The translations under genes and the position numbers were made by a program. Positions 21,280 through 33,245 of a DNA stretch of 64,000 nucleotides are shown here, piece after piece. The notes under the pieces were generated by a model. That model searched no databases and had not been told where the DNA came from. It worked only from the letters and a program-made list of their open reading frames with translations. Position 1 is the first letter of the stretch. The number at the start of each line of letters is the position of its first letter. This DNA is from Symbiotaphrina buchneri (Eukaryota; Ascomycota; Symbiotaphrinales; Symbiotaphrinaceae): positions 372,001-436,000 of the forward strand of contig BCIG01000003.1 in assembly GCA_001599915.1 (NCBI GenBank), written 5' to 3'.

Positions 21280-24200
21280 TCAAAGGTCAATGAGATCCCA
21301 ATCCAGTTCTGTCTTAGCTGAAGTTTCAGGGGCATCTGACGGAAGCATCTGCGGACTGTCTCCCAGCAAATCAATTTCTAACTGAAGATGGTCTCCAGCA
21401 GCGGCAACTGAGACTTCAGTAGCAGAGATAAGGTCGACACCTTCGCTTGCCGATGTAGAATTGGTCATTGCGGGAGGGATCTCCAGGGGTGCATCGTCGT
21501 CCAACAAACTTGGTTGCTTGTTGCGTGTGCCGCCTTGGACCTGAGTAGCTGTTCCTTCCGTACCAGCAGTAGCTGTGGCATTTATCACCTCTGTCCACCG
21601 ATGGCGTCTCGTTCCATCCACAGCAGGCTCCAGCGGCGTGATCTTTGCCGCGGTCTTTTGCGGGGGCATAACACAAGCCTTCGGCACGTCCAAGTCTAGG
21701 AGCAGAACAGTCTCCTTTCCTCTCAAAAGTTTCTTGGGGCTGTTTTCGTTCATGGCCAGAGCTTTTTTAGCTGCTATTTGCTGAGCTTTCGCATCCAATT
21801 GAGCATCTGCATCGGCCACGCCGCCGTTAGCGAAATCACGGTATTTTGCTGAAAGCTCCGAATGACGGCTAGGCGTCGATTGCAAAGAGGCAACATGCTT
21901 CGGGCCTAATTCTGGCGAACTCTGTGGTTCCGGTAGTGCTTTTGGCAGCTTTGAGGCCTTGCCCTTCCTGCATTCGCAGCGGCATGTCTTGACGTAGCAA
22001 TTCTCGATACATTTGTGACCGCAGGGCAGCATCTTCTTGCAGGGCTGATAGCAAACTACCACGTCATGGGAGAATCTATGGGAGGTTAGAAAAGAGCAGA
22101 CAAATACACCGAACCGTTCACTCACGGATGACAATTTAGAATGCATCGATGTCCACAGGGTAATGTTCCACCGCATGACTTTGTACAGCCTCCAGTGAGT
22201 GTCTGGAACTCAGGAGGAGCTAAATCAGTTAGCAAATGCAAGTAATAAGATTGTGATGTTGCTAACCTCTTACTAGGGTTGTCACACCGTGAGTAGTACA
22301 CTGCAATGGAAGAGCCCCATCGCGATAGCGTGGAGGGGTCATAATGTCGAGGATTTCAGCCCACAAGCCGTCGGCAGCCTGAAGGTTGGGAGCATTTCCG
22401 AAGATGTAGAGACCACTCCTGGCGCGGGAGAGAGCAACACAGACACGATTCGCGACAGCTAAGAACCCAATGTTGTTCTTGTCATTGCTTCGGACTAGAG
22501 ATAGAATGACAATTTCGTTCTCTTCGCCTTGGTATGAGTCGACAGTGACAACGTTGAAATAACGCCCTTGGAGATTGGGATGCTCGCGGAGCTTGCGAAG
22601 GATCAATTTGCGCTGGCCGTTGTAGAAGGTCAGAACTGTGATGGCTTTTGTGTCGATACCGTTAAGCACGAGGTAGTCGTAGAAAGCCACGATCATCTGC
22701 GCTTCTTCCACGTTGCAGCGCGACATGTGGTCATCTTGGGACTCGGCAAATTTGTGGGTGAAGAAAAACAATCTCTTACCACCCATAGCAGGGAGTGCGA
22801 CTCTATCATTGGTAGAGGGATGGTCCTGGAGATTGTCGTAGATTGGCATCAAAATCTGGCGTATCTCCGGATGCATTCGGCGTTGTGTCTTCAACATAGT
22901 AAACTCAACCCCATTATCTATCAAGCGTTGAAACATCGAGATGCCGAGGTTGAATGGCTCCATGGCCAGTTGAGGGTCCGTGCAGTGTCCACTCAGTTGC
23001 TTGTGGTCGCCGATGAGCACCAGGTGCTCCAAGGATTCGACGCACACAGGAAGAACTTGACCCTCCAGAGTCTGAGCAGCCTCTTCGATTACCACAACTT
23101 TGGGTTTCAGACTTGCAACAAGGCCACGATACTTGCTGAAGCCAGTGACAGTCAAACCGATGACTCTAGCTTTTTTCAGAATCTCTGCATCGACTTCCCA
23201 TCGGCCAGTGTGAAGATCAATGATGGAGCTGTCGTATTCACGCGCTTCTTTTCGGAACTGATCTCTCAATCTTTCCTTGAGCTTCGTCTGCATGAGGCAG
23301 TAGACAGCGCCTCGAATGCTCTGCGGGATCTCCCAAAGATCGTCCTTCAGGAGCGCCTGTTCGACCCGATGCTTTGATTGCCCGGTTAGAGGACGAGACC
23401 CAGTAAAGTTGTCACCTATAGACAAGTATAGGCCTTTCAAGCATTCTGGTTCTTCCTCATCAGCCATCTGCTCGGCTTCGAACTCTTTCAGTTGTTCTTG
23501 TTCGGGGTCAACCTCTTCGAAGTCCATCTGAAGGTCCACTTGCTGGTTACGACGTGTGAAGGGGATCAGCTTGTCACCAAGCCAAGCAACCATAGGCCGG
23601 ACTGTGTCTTCATCATCCATCTCTCCCGCAGCATCAATCCATTGAAGGGCTCCTTCCTTGAGTTTGGAAACTTGCTTTTCAGACAGAATCCCAGCCTCTT
23701 GCAACATACTAGCACTGAGTGGAGTTTCTTGGCCGCTCAAAGGTACCAAGAGGTCCTTCAATGATCTCTGGACCAAGGCCCGCTTTCTGTGAGCAGTAGG
23801 ATAAATGCCACTCGTCAAACGTTGGTTGGTAGGCTGCTGCTTCACTTCATGAAGAGTACGTGGTTTGATGATGGATTTATCTTTAGAGCGAGAGCCGATT
23901 CGCACGAAATTATCCTCAAAAGATGAGATGTGGCGGAGTAGTTGATCAAGAGCATGATTCGTTTCAGCTGCAATGACAATGGGCGGGTCTCCCTGTTTGT
24001 GGTTGCTGAGGAGGACTTTGAGCGCCATGACAGATACAAAAGTCTTTCCTGTGCCCGGAGGTCCTTGGATCAGAGCAATTTCCTTTCCAAGGATCCGTTG
24101 GAGGGCTTCTAGCTGGGAATAGTCCAAATGTTCTCCAGAGTTAGCTGGCAAACTAGGGCCTGCTTCATCCAACGACGCCGGGGGAAGAGCCGGTGGTAAA

Positions 24201-25264
24201 TGTTTGCTGATGGGCGAGAGATCAATGGCGGCAATATCACCGGCATACTTTGGTTGCGATACATCCTTCTCCAACCTGATGAGGTAGTCTTCGAGCGGCA
24301 GCCTTCCCCAACATTTAGCAAATTTGTATTCAGACGTTGGGATGGGTCAACCTACTCGTCTTCCATCATCCTCTGCAAGCCAATCAATGAATGTTTGTAC
24401 GCCTCAAAGTAGCCGGTACGAGCCTCCACCATCAGCCATTCAGTTTGAGGATCGAGTTCAATCTCAGATGACTCGGCGAAGAAGAGATCGATCTCGGGAG
24501 GGTTCTGAGCAAGCGTGACCAAGGACCGTGCAGCTACTGTAGCCACTTTGCAGATCGTTTTGAACATATCATTGGCGGGGGTGAGGGCAACAATGCTTCC
24601 GGTGCGAAGTCTATTGCTTTGCTCCCAGTTGATCCTCTTGCCAGCACGGGCGAGGGAAAATGAGACACGCGCTCCAATCCCTTGTTTCGAAAAGGTCACA
24701 CCAACAATATATGCCTACAATAATTAGCCTGACCTACGACGACAGAGGATAAGAGGACGGAATTACTCTTTCGTAGATGCATACATCCCCGCTATCCATC
24801 ATCTTTGGATCCTCTCGCACGTCGGCAACGGCATTTCGTAAAGGTGCAATGGCATCTTCTCTCAACAGTTCGTAGTGCGTGCTGAGGTATGTTTCCTTCG
24901 ACGGCCACGGTCCATCGATTTTGTTGATGGGCACGTCAACTGCCTGAGTCCTGACCGCGGGACCAGGAACGTAGTCGCCCGTGCTTCCTTCAGTAGCAGT
25001 GCTGCCCAGGATTTCACTTGCTGTCGGTATTGCCCGCTTCTGGAGCCAGCTGGTAGTGTCATTGCTATTTGTCTTCCAGCTCATGTAGCTCCGGACATGC
25101 CGATTTGGGGGAAGGTGGGCTGGCAAGTTTCTTTGCGGGCGGTTGTTTCGTCCAGTGTTGCGATTGGAGAATCGCTCTGACAGATTGGCGTTGAACTCTA
25201 GGCGTGGATGTCCATTAGCAGTAACCTTTGAGAGAGACACAGCGATAGTCTGGACTTGAGTCAT
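21280..25264 (-). CDS. SF1 RNA helicase, Hrr1/ZNFX1 type, with NFX1-type zinc fingers
   Basis: Upf1-like helicase. Fission yeast Hrr1 works with Rdp1 and Cid12 in RNA-directed RNA polymerase complexes, and ZNFX1 acts in small-RNA inheritance. Exons 25264-24767, 24714-24356, 24302-22267, 22219-22126 and 22075-21280 give 1260 residues. Motifs: I GPPGTGKT (about 366-373), Ia AAETNHALDQLL, II VVVIEEAAQ, III LIGDHKQL, IV KTQRRMHPEI, V VVTVDSYQGEENEIV, VI VALSRARSGLYIFGN. Exons 4-5 encode Cys/His clusters (GGCTKSCGGTLPCGHRC, then CKKMLPCGHKCIENC, CRCEC), the NFX1-type pattern, followed by a disordered tail ending DWDLIDL. The junction after exon 3 is ambiguous: GTTAGC keeps ...VRAPPEF, whereas GTAAGA a few bases earlier needs another acceptor. 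Its role in silencing is inferred from the family. Confidence 0.85.
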
Positions 25265-27574
25265 GATGAGAGGAGGGGATCAGTTAAGGATGGGAGCGGG
25301 AGAGAAACTTGGGAAAGCAGACATCTGGCTTGACAGGGGCGGCTCAGCTGATACATATAGACAAACCCCTAGGTACTCAGGTTTATGTTTGCTGAATCCC
25401 GATTATGGGGTACAAGCGGGGCTCAGAGGGGTTGAACGAGAAATGGGTGTGAATGCAGAGATGATAGAGGGACGTGAAGGTGGTCAAGGACAAACTGGCC
25501 ATGATGAGGTTGGGAGAGCCGATTGCCATGTTCAGGCTGATAAATAGCCGATGGATGAAGTAGCATCAGTGTAAGAGAGGGGCATAGAGAATTCTTTGAG
25601 GATTCGGTTGGTGAACGCGTCATGTCACTCACCAAAGAAGTCTGACGCCACGGGCATCGGGACCCTCCTCCCTCTACCCATCTATGATCCGTCAGAATCT
25701 CATAAGTAAGGTAAGGGAAATAGCATGCCCACCATGTACTCCAGGGCCGTAATGCAGGGAGCGTGTTTATTCTTGTAGAAACACGTGGAAGAGCTGTTGT
25801 AGATCTATGAGTCGATTAGCAGAGAGACGGGAGCTCTCGATTATGCGTTCCAAACCGAGTGTACGAGCCTCGAGTCTGCTCTCGACGCGTCACTTGGCCG
25901 TCGCCGATGCGGTCACCGGCACGCTTTGCAGCTGCTTGAAACACTGAAATGAGTACTGTACTGTTGCCAGGATGGAAATTTCCAATGTGTGGATAGAGGT
26001 AGAAGTAGGAGCGGGAAGCGGGGCGAGTCGGCTCTCGAGAGAAAGAGTAGGTGAGAGTGGGAGGCGACGCGTTGGAAGTTGTGGGGTGGGAGTAGACGAT
26101 CGAGGAGGGGGACTTGTTTACTTACACTGGTTGTAAGCCTTCCCGTAACAAACGGTCAGGCACCACAGCTATGTATTGTCAGAAGGAATTATGAGTGCCC
26201 GCATGTAGTAATTGGTAGCAGGTTTCGAAAGACTCTTTTACGCCGAGTCTGCCTGGTACAGGGACGCGGGCTTGGGTGTATCTCAACATACCATTTGAGG
26301 AAGGCACTTCCCTCCTCACAATCTGCAGCCTGCCTCGACTACCCGAGTATTTTAGTAAGCTGTCATTCGACATGAGACAGAAGTGCAAGGCTCACACCAG
26401 AAGTGAGGCTGTTTGAGAACCAGACTCCGGTCAGCACAAGTCTCCCACGCGTGGCATACAGGTAGGCGACGATCATCGACGCTCAACCTTTTGCGATTCT
26501 TGCTCCGTAGAGGACTCACTTGTTATATATGAAAGACAAGCAAACGCCTGACTCCAAAAGACATGACTCCGGACGCCGACATCGTTGAAAACAAACCGAA
26601 CAAAGCAATATAAGGTATACTGCATCATCCCGACTGTACCGTAGCCGGTCCGCGAGGTTTACAAGGACAGGAAGAACACTGGCAAGGACATATCTACCGG
26701 GCGGAAACGCACGGACCATTCGGCAAAGATTGACTGGTTCTTAGGCCGAGGTCCTGCTGTGTGAATCCTGGAAATGTCGCGTCGGCGCAGTGACAGATTC
26801 GAAGAACTGAACTTCTGAGGCATTCGACGTGGTCCCACACAACAAGCAGAAAGTAGGTAATCAGAACTACGAAATGCTGCAATCAGACGGTCAAAAGCAA
26901 GGGGTCTTGCTTTTGACCCTTTCTGGCACATGTGGGAACTTCTTAAAGACATGGAGATCGGTGCAAACGGAATGAGATGTATGTATCCATTGAAGTTAAC
27001 AAATCTCGGCCGTTGATCCTGTCGACCACCCTGAGGCTCGGGACATTGCAGGAACCATGTAATTGACAGCTTTGTCCACCGCTTGACAATCAGAAATCGT
27101 CATGAGGAATACTAACTAAAACAATTTACAAATGTTGATGCCAGCAAGAGCGACCATCCGATGTCTGCGCATCAAGATTGGGAGACGTCGTGAATCTCCG
27201 CATAGAACTTCCCGATTGGGTGAGCATTGTGCGGCTATTCCATTTCTGGACTTCAATGCGAACCTCAAGCCATTGATTTGCTGCACGACAGCTCTTTGCC
27301 AACACTACTCCATTATTCCAGGCTGTGCTGGCAGTGCCAGGCGGTCTTATAACCATTGAGACATTGGCTATCCATTCATCAATTGGGAGCCTATTGTGAT
27401 TGTCTCTACTCGGCGCTAGTCTACAAACCCCAGGCGCAAACTGAGTGTCGCTCGCATACCTTGCACGTTTTGGTCTAGAAGCTCAATCTCTGTTGTCTAT
27501 GCAGGCAATAATTCGTCAATTATATGGTAGACTTAGGGTTGTTGCGATACGGCTGGATGCTAGTGGACTGAGGG
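25265..27574. other. intergenic, divergent promoters, 2.3 kb
   Basis: Separates the helicase (-) and SPT8 (+). It has only short frames on both strands. The promoters of both genes must lie in it. I see no RNA gene or repeat. Confidence 0.4.
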
Positions 27575-29878
27575 ATGCAGAGCTTTGGTACCGACGATCT
27601 GGAGCGAGATGAAGGGGGTGGGTTCTTCTGGAGCTCTACAGAGGCACCCCACCGACGCTGACATGTCACAGGGTCCCCAAATGGGAGTTCAGACAATGAT
27701 GCGGACGAGGCGGGCGATGATGTCGAGGAGGTCGATGCCAATGGCGAGATGGATGGGGACGTCGACGCTGAAGGGGAAAATGACAACGACGAAGAGGAAG
27801 AGGATGAACAGGACAATAATGATGAAGAGGAGGACCAAGAACAAGAACCCGACGGTACTCAAGACCAGTTCGGAGAGACTCAAACACAATCTGAGTCACA
27901 GGCTCATGATCCAAGCCGAACGGGTGGTGCACAATCTCCTCCCCCTTCCCAAGCCTCCAATGGGCTGGCACTGGGTCCCACAACCAACCCTACTGTTACA
28001 TTTACGTCTCCATCACCACGTCCATCTTCAATTGAACCAAGCTCCGCCATTCCTTTCCGTCCGACCGTCCGACCAGAAGCTCTTACGGCAACGGTCTATG
28101 ATATCGTTCCTACAATTGCTGCTCCCCATAGCACCTCTATCAATGCTGTCACCGCTACGCCTGATATGAGATGGGTTTTCACTGGAGGTGCAGATGGATA
28201 TATTAGGAAATTCAACTGGATTGATACTGCCAATGCAAAGGTCATGTTGACTGTGGCTCAGCGACACCCATTCGTGGATAGTGTCGTCAAGGCAGGGGTC
28301 CTCTCCAGCTATTGGGAGAATGAAGACTCTCAATGTAAGGGGTTCCCAAAGACAGGTGGCTGCATCGATGCTAATGGTGGATCCAACGGATAGATTCAAG
28401 GAGTACATTATCACAGTCTCTCGAGGATAACACCACTTTGTCGCCCGTGTATTCGCTCGCCGTCCATCGCCAGGCCTTGTGGCTACTATCAGGTCTAGAA
28501 TCAGGTGGTATCCGATTGCAGTCTGTAAGACATGATGAAGGCAAGCGTATTACTGATCTGCGACAACATACGTCGGCCGTTTCAGTTCTTACACTTGTTG
28601 ACAACGAGCGATCGCTGTTATCAGGGAGTTGGGATAAGCGCATCCTTGACTGGGATCTCAATACTGGTCAGGTAAGACGCAGCTATGAAACTGTGGGCGG
28701 TGGTCAGATACCCGCAATCGAAATACGGCCACCATCCGGCCTGGCTTTCCCTGTAGATTCAGGCACCGTGCCCGAAACCAATGGTACATACTCTTCCAAC
28801 AATGCTACCAAGCTCACGAACGGTGACATGGAAGCTATTGGCGTGAAGCATGAACCTGGGTCGATGCTTGCCGGTGGTGCAGAGGGGGATGAGGATGCTC
28901 CCGGCTCTCCCGCCGATTCGCTCTTTGGTGGAAATGATGCGGACTCGCTTTTCGGCGACAATGATGATAACGCAAATACGGGCTTACCTGCGGGAAATTA
29001 TGCCGAGGATGAAGATGATGAGTTTTCTCGTGCTATTGCCAGCGGCATACAGCAGCAAGAGGATGAGGATGCCGAAGGCGATACTAAGATGGAAGACGTT
29101 AGCGACGCACTCCAAGCCCCTACTACAACAGAACCTCATGCTGAGCAACCCTCCGAGAACACCAACGACCAGGAGGTTCCTAACATTACCAACGGTAACT
29201 CTGATGAATCAGCTGTTCCTCTGACAAACGGCGCAGCTCATGCAGAAGATATGGAGAAACTGCCCGATGCGAATCAGCGCCAAGATGACGAAGCAGCTAT
29301 CAATACTAATTCTGGTTCCGATGACGTCTTCCTTGCTGCCTCGATAGATGGCACCCTTCGTGTGTGGGATAGGCGTATGCCTAATCCCATTTCCACGATA
29401 CTACCCAAGAACGCTCCTCCTTGGTGCATGAATGCTTGCTGGTCACCAGACGGAAACTTCATTTATGCAGGAAGGCGCAACGGAACCGTGGAAGAGTTTA
29501 GCGTACATAAAGGCCTGCATAAGCCTGAGCGTACCTTCAAATTTCCTCAAGGGAGTGGACCGGTCAGTGCTGTAAAAGCAATGCCAAACGGACGGCATCT
29601 CATCTGGTAACGATCTCCCTCGACTGCAATCGTGGATTAGGCTAACATGGCAAAGCGCATCATATGACATCCTCCGCTTGTATGATCTGAAGGAGCAGCA
29701 ACCTTTCAAACACTCTACAGTACCTTTCTTGATTGTCCCTGGTCATCGTACTGGGGTCATCTCCCATTTATATTTGGATCCTACATGCCGATTTCTGATA
29801 TCTACCGGTGGTAATAGGGGATGGGAAGGCACTACAACCGAAGTGCTACTAGGTTACGAGATCGGATTTGGACAATAG
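27575..29878 (+). CDS. SPT8: SAGA complex subunit SPT8 (WD40 protein)
   Basis: Subunit of the SAGA co-activator that contacts TBP. Exons 27672-28334, 28394-29606 and 29656-29878 are firm (introns 59 and 49 bp). A 13-nt first exon, 27575-27587 (ATG with intron 27588-27671), is my best guess and keeps the frame; with it the protein has 703 residues. Seen: a very acidic N-terminus (about 5-60, runs of Asp/Glu), a Pro/Ser region, WD repeats (HSTSINAVTATPDMRWVFTG, SPVYSLAVHRQALWLLSG, HTSAVSVLTLVDNERSLLSG with SWDKRILDWDL), a 200-residue acidic insertion with a repeated DADSLFG/PADSLFG motif, then FLAASIDGTLRVWDRR, WSPDGNFIYAGRRNGTVEEF, ICASYDILRLYDL and the conserved end (HRTGVISHLYLD, TGGNRGWEGTTTEVLLGYEI). 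The start is uncertain; an internal ATG at 27749 is the alternative. Confidence 0.9.
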
Positions 29879-30787
29879 TATTGAATGGCTGGTCCAGCTC
29901 GAATAACCTAGCGCAGAGGCTTATGATGTGCATAAAGGCTTGTAGGCGTTTGGTTTTCCATTCCGGTGAGCTTTGGGTGGTTGCATCACGATTATACATG
30001 GCAAGGAGGAGTTCAAAGGGACATATTAATTCCAATAAACCTCCTGGCTAGGAAGGAGCTTTATCATTATCTAGGGTTGCTTCTAGCAACAGGCATGGGC
30101 GACTGATATAGGGATGAGATTCGGTGAAGATTAGGATCCTCAATACAGGGGTTCAGATAGGTTCTATCAGTGTTGAGCCGGATATCCCTTGAAAAATCCA
30201 AGTGGGCAGTAGGACCGTGGTGAAGCCGTGTTAGGCCTTTTCGAAGGTTGGAGTCTATGGGTAACACCTGCTTCCTTTATACCCGTCAGCTCTTTCCTCA
30301 ACTGTCACGCTCCATTTGGAGCTTGGTTCGTCTTTCCTTACCAAGCCAGCTGACTTAAGGTACTTAAGTTACCTCCTTCATTTTGCTACATTGATCAAAT
30401 ACGCCTAGTGAATCCAGAGCTCGTATTGTACTGGCATTCACTGTCTCGCCGCCTTTGTCTACCGCTGAGCTCGCTCTACCCTCTCTTTTCCACATCCACC
30501 AACTCCCTCCCACCTACTCTTCTTCCTATCTTCTCTCCAGACGGACACGCAGACTCTTGGCTTTGTGAAGCTATCAGAGTGTGTCGCCATCGGTACTCAA
30601 AGGTCGTCTCTTCGATCGTCATCTCACCAATGCCCAACCGACGACTCTCTCCCTCTGTTACAGGACGACTACGTGTTCCTGTACTGTCTCAAGAAGCTTC
30701 TCATTCAAATCCTTCCGACCAACTTCTTATACCTCCCTTCCTGTCATATCGGACAGTCACGTCACCCGTAGGTACCAAAAGTCTGCG
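29879..30787. other. intergenic
   Basis: Between SPT8 and the DUF7918 gene, same strand. The last 400 bp are C/T-rich with many short frames, as expected for a fungal promoter and leader. I see no gene. Confidence 0.4.
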
Positions 30788-33245
30788 ATGCCAACCCTTC
30801 GGGATGTCTCGGTGCAAGTCACCACAAGAGACGGAAAACCACTCGAAGAATATGGCGTACAAACGTTCCGTCGGGCGAACAAGGTCTCCTGTTATATCCA
30901 ATCTACGACAAACATGCTTTTTCGGGTGGCTCTGCAACCAAGTATTCCCTACGTTGCTTCAGACACTGCTGCGGCCCACTACTGGTCTACACGAAAGCGT
31001 GGTCACAACAGGCCAGGATTCTTTGATATGGAGGATGAGTGGGAAGATCTGGATCATCCTGGGCGTAAGCTAAGCTGACCACTATCTCTTCATCGACTAA
31101 CTGGTACAGAACGTCGTGTGAAGAGAGAAGACCCAGACGAGAATAGCGAGAACCATGGCTACAGACGTGACAGTGATTCTACGACCATACCTCGGACTGA
31201 CCGCTACAGTCGAGAGCGACGGTATTCCGACCCCAGTCGTCGTACCAGTCAAGCAGGACACAGCGTTCTCATCAAAGAGAAAGACGGCGTTTTCATCAAA
31301 CAGGAAGACACAGAGACACCAATGAGCATTTGGTCGAAGAAGCATGTCAGAGGAGATGTCCGTGATATCCCTCCCCCGCCCTTCCATTTCCTCGCCACTC
31401 TGTATCTTGATGGCCGTTCGAGGCCTGAACGGAGGATGGTCGTATATCTCGACCCTGATGATGAAGACTTCCGCCACCCCCAGGGGAGGGTCACCTTCAA
31501 GAATCGCTGGGTCGAATCGAAGGATGGCTCTGTCCAGCAGAAAAGTTGGCTTTTCCAGGATGTGGGGATCGAAACCATATTTGACAAGTTGCTCATCTCT
31601 GGGGAAGCAAATACTGCAAACACAGTCTATGTACGCGATGAGGAAGATATCATTGCCGCCATGAACGCTACCAATATTGGGGAAGAGGATGAACCCCTGG
31701 AAAAGGCTCAACTTGGTCAGATCAAAGTCACTCTGGAGAGGGTCCTTCTTGGAGACAAATGGCGTGACCGCGACTTCCGTCCAAAACACAAAGAGGATGA
31801 TAAAGATGATGTCGATATGACTAGCACATCGAAAGATGTAACTCACACTACAGGGTGAGTATCATTTACCAGCCTTTATGAGTTGACTGACATGGGAAAT
31901 AGCTTCGACAAGGGTGTGCCACTTAACGCGGGGCCTATTCGTGTGGTCGCGTAAGTGTCTGGATCTATCCTCACAAGTCTTTGAGAAACTAATTGTTACA
32001 GCTACACTCCCTACAGGGAAAGCGAGGGTATCTATGCCACTTTCCAGTTCTTTTACCGCAGTGCAGGTGGGTCCTCCCAGTCCATAGACTACAATTCTTC
32101 CCTTTCTAATATCGCAAACGTTTACAGAGAAGCTCCGACGTTTCAATTTCGGTGGTGCTCTCTCTCCTGATGCACTTAAGAAAAGCAGTTGTCTTCGCTC
32201 TCAGCGGAGCTTGAATGCCCAGCTTACAATGATGACGCCGTTGAGTATCAAAACACCTCTGAAAACCTCCTCCAAAAAATCCAGCGGCAAAGACAAGAAG
32301 GCCACGTTCGAAGAGAGACTGAAGCAAGGAAAGCTAAAGTTCGAGGCTGTGAAGTTGAAGATCGAAGGGGCGTACCGCAGCAAGTCCCATGAAGACGATG
32401 AGGACGATGAGGGCGATGATTTGGAGGACTCCAAGCACCAAATCAGCTCCCGCCCTGCATCCCCAGAAGGAGAATACAGTCCTCCTGAGACTACGACCGC
32501 AGGCCCGATCACGGACAAGAAAAGTAGAACTCCATCTCAGACCGGATATCGTCTCCGCAGCCGTATTACTAGCTCCACCCCTAGTCGACGCTCCCTTCCA
32601 AGTGGAGGCAAAGCTCGTGAACTCGACAACAGCAAACCGAAGCCGGGCTCATCCGCCGCAGGTCATCAGGATCCCCTATCTGATAACGGGGTCATGGACT
32701 CCGGGAGCAATTCGAGAGGAGCGGCCACCGGAAAGGCTAGCCAGTCCAAGCCAAAGCAACCCACTAGGAAGGACGATCGGTGGACCGGCGCGGAGAACAG
32801 ACCGCCTCACGTCAAGGCATCCGATGGTCTCTTCATTTTTGGACAACACACATATCAAGTTCGCGGAGGAGAAGAGAAGGAAGATGCTCACTCAGATGAC
32901 GATTGTAGACCCCGGTCAAGGGAATCTTCCGCAAGTTTGGGCAATGTTGCTGATGATGAAGATGAGAAAGACAGTACCACCACCCACCCAGATCACGATG
33001 ACCAAGGTCTAGGTGACGGCCTGGCTAAGATGACGATCTTGGGAAAGCACAGGAGGGGAGATGAGCAGGGAGAGCAGGGAAGCAATGTTACGGCTGCGGT
33101 GAGGGACTCTGATGAAGGAGCCGACGCCGACACGGAGTCAAAAGGTCAAATAAGTCACAGTGAGAAAGAAAACATGGGCTCGAACGGTCGCAAGAAGCTG
33201 AGAGTCGCATCGAGGAAGACTAATCTCTCGAAGCACGCTATTTGA
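30788..33245 (+). CDS. DUF7918 domain protein
   Basis: Fungal protein of unknown function. Five exons 30788-31064, 31110-31854, 31903-31950, 32002-32066 and 32128-33245 (introns 45-61 bp) give 750 residues; the total is a multiple of three and every junction is GT-AG. The N-terminal half has the DUF7918 pattern: VSVQVTTRDGKPLEEYG, CYIQSTTNMLFRVALQP, HFLATLYLDGRSRPERRMVVYLD, TFKNRWVES, WLFQDVGIETIFDKLLI and LGQIKVTLERVLLG. The segment IYATFQFFYRS ends the folded part. The C-terminal half is disordered, basic then acidic, with KTPLKTSSKKSSGKDKK and a basic end RKKLRVASRKTNLSKHAI that could be a nuclear signal. The family is found in fungal genomes without a known role; chromatin or nuclear function would be a guess. 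Confidence 0.85.

Noticed and set aside
22568-23377. A 269-codon plus frame opposite the helicase
   Set aside because: It is the antisense shadow of conserved helicase motifs.
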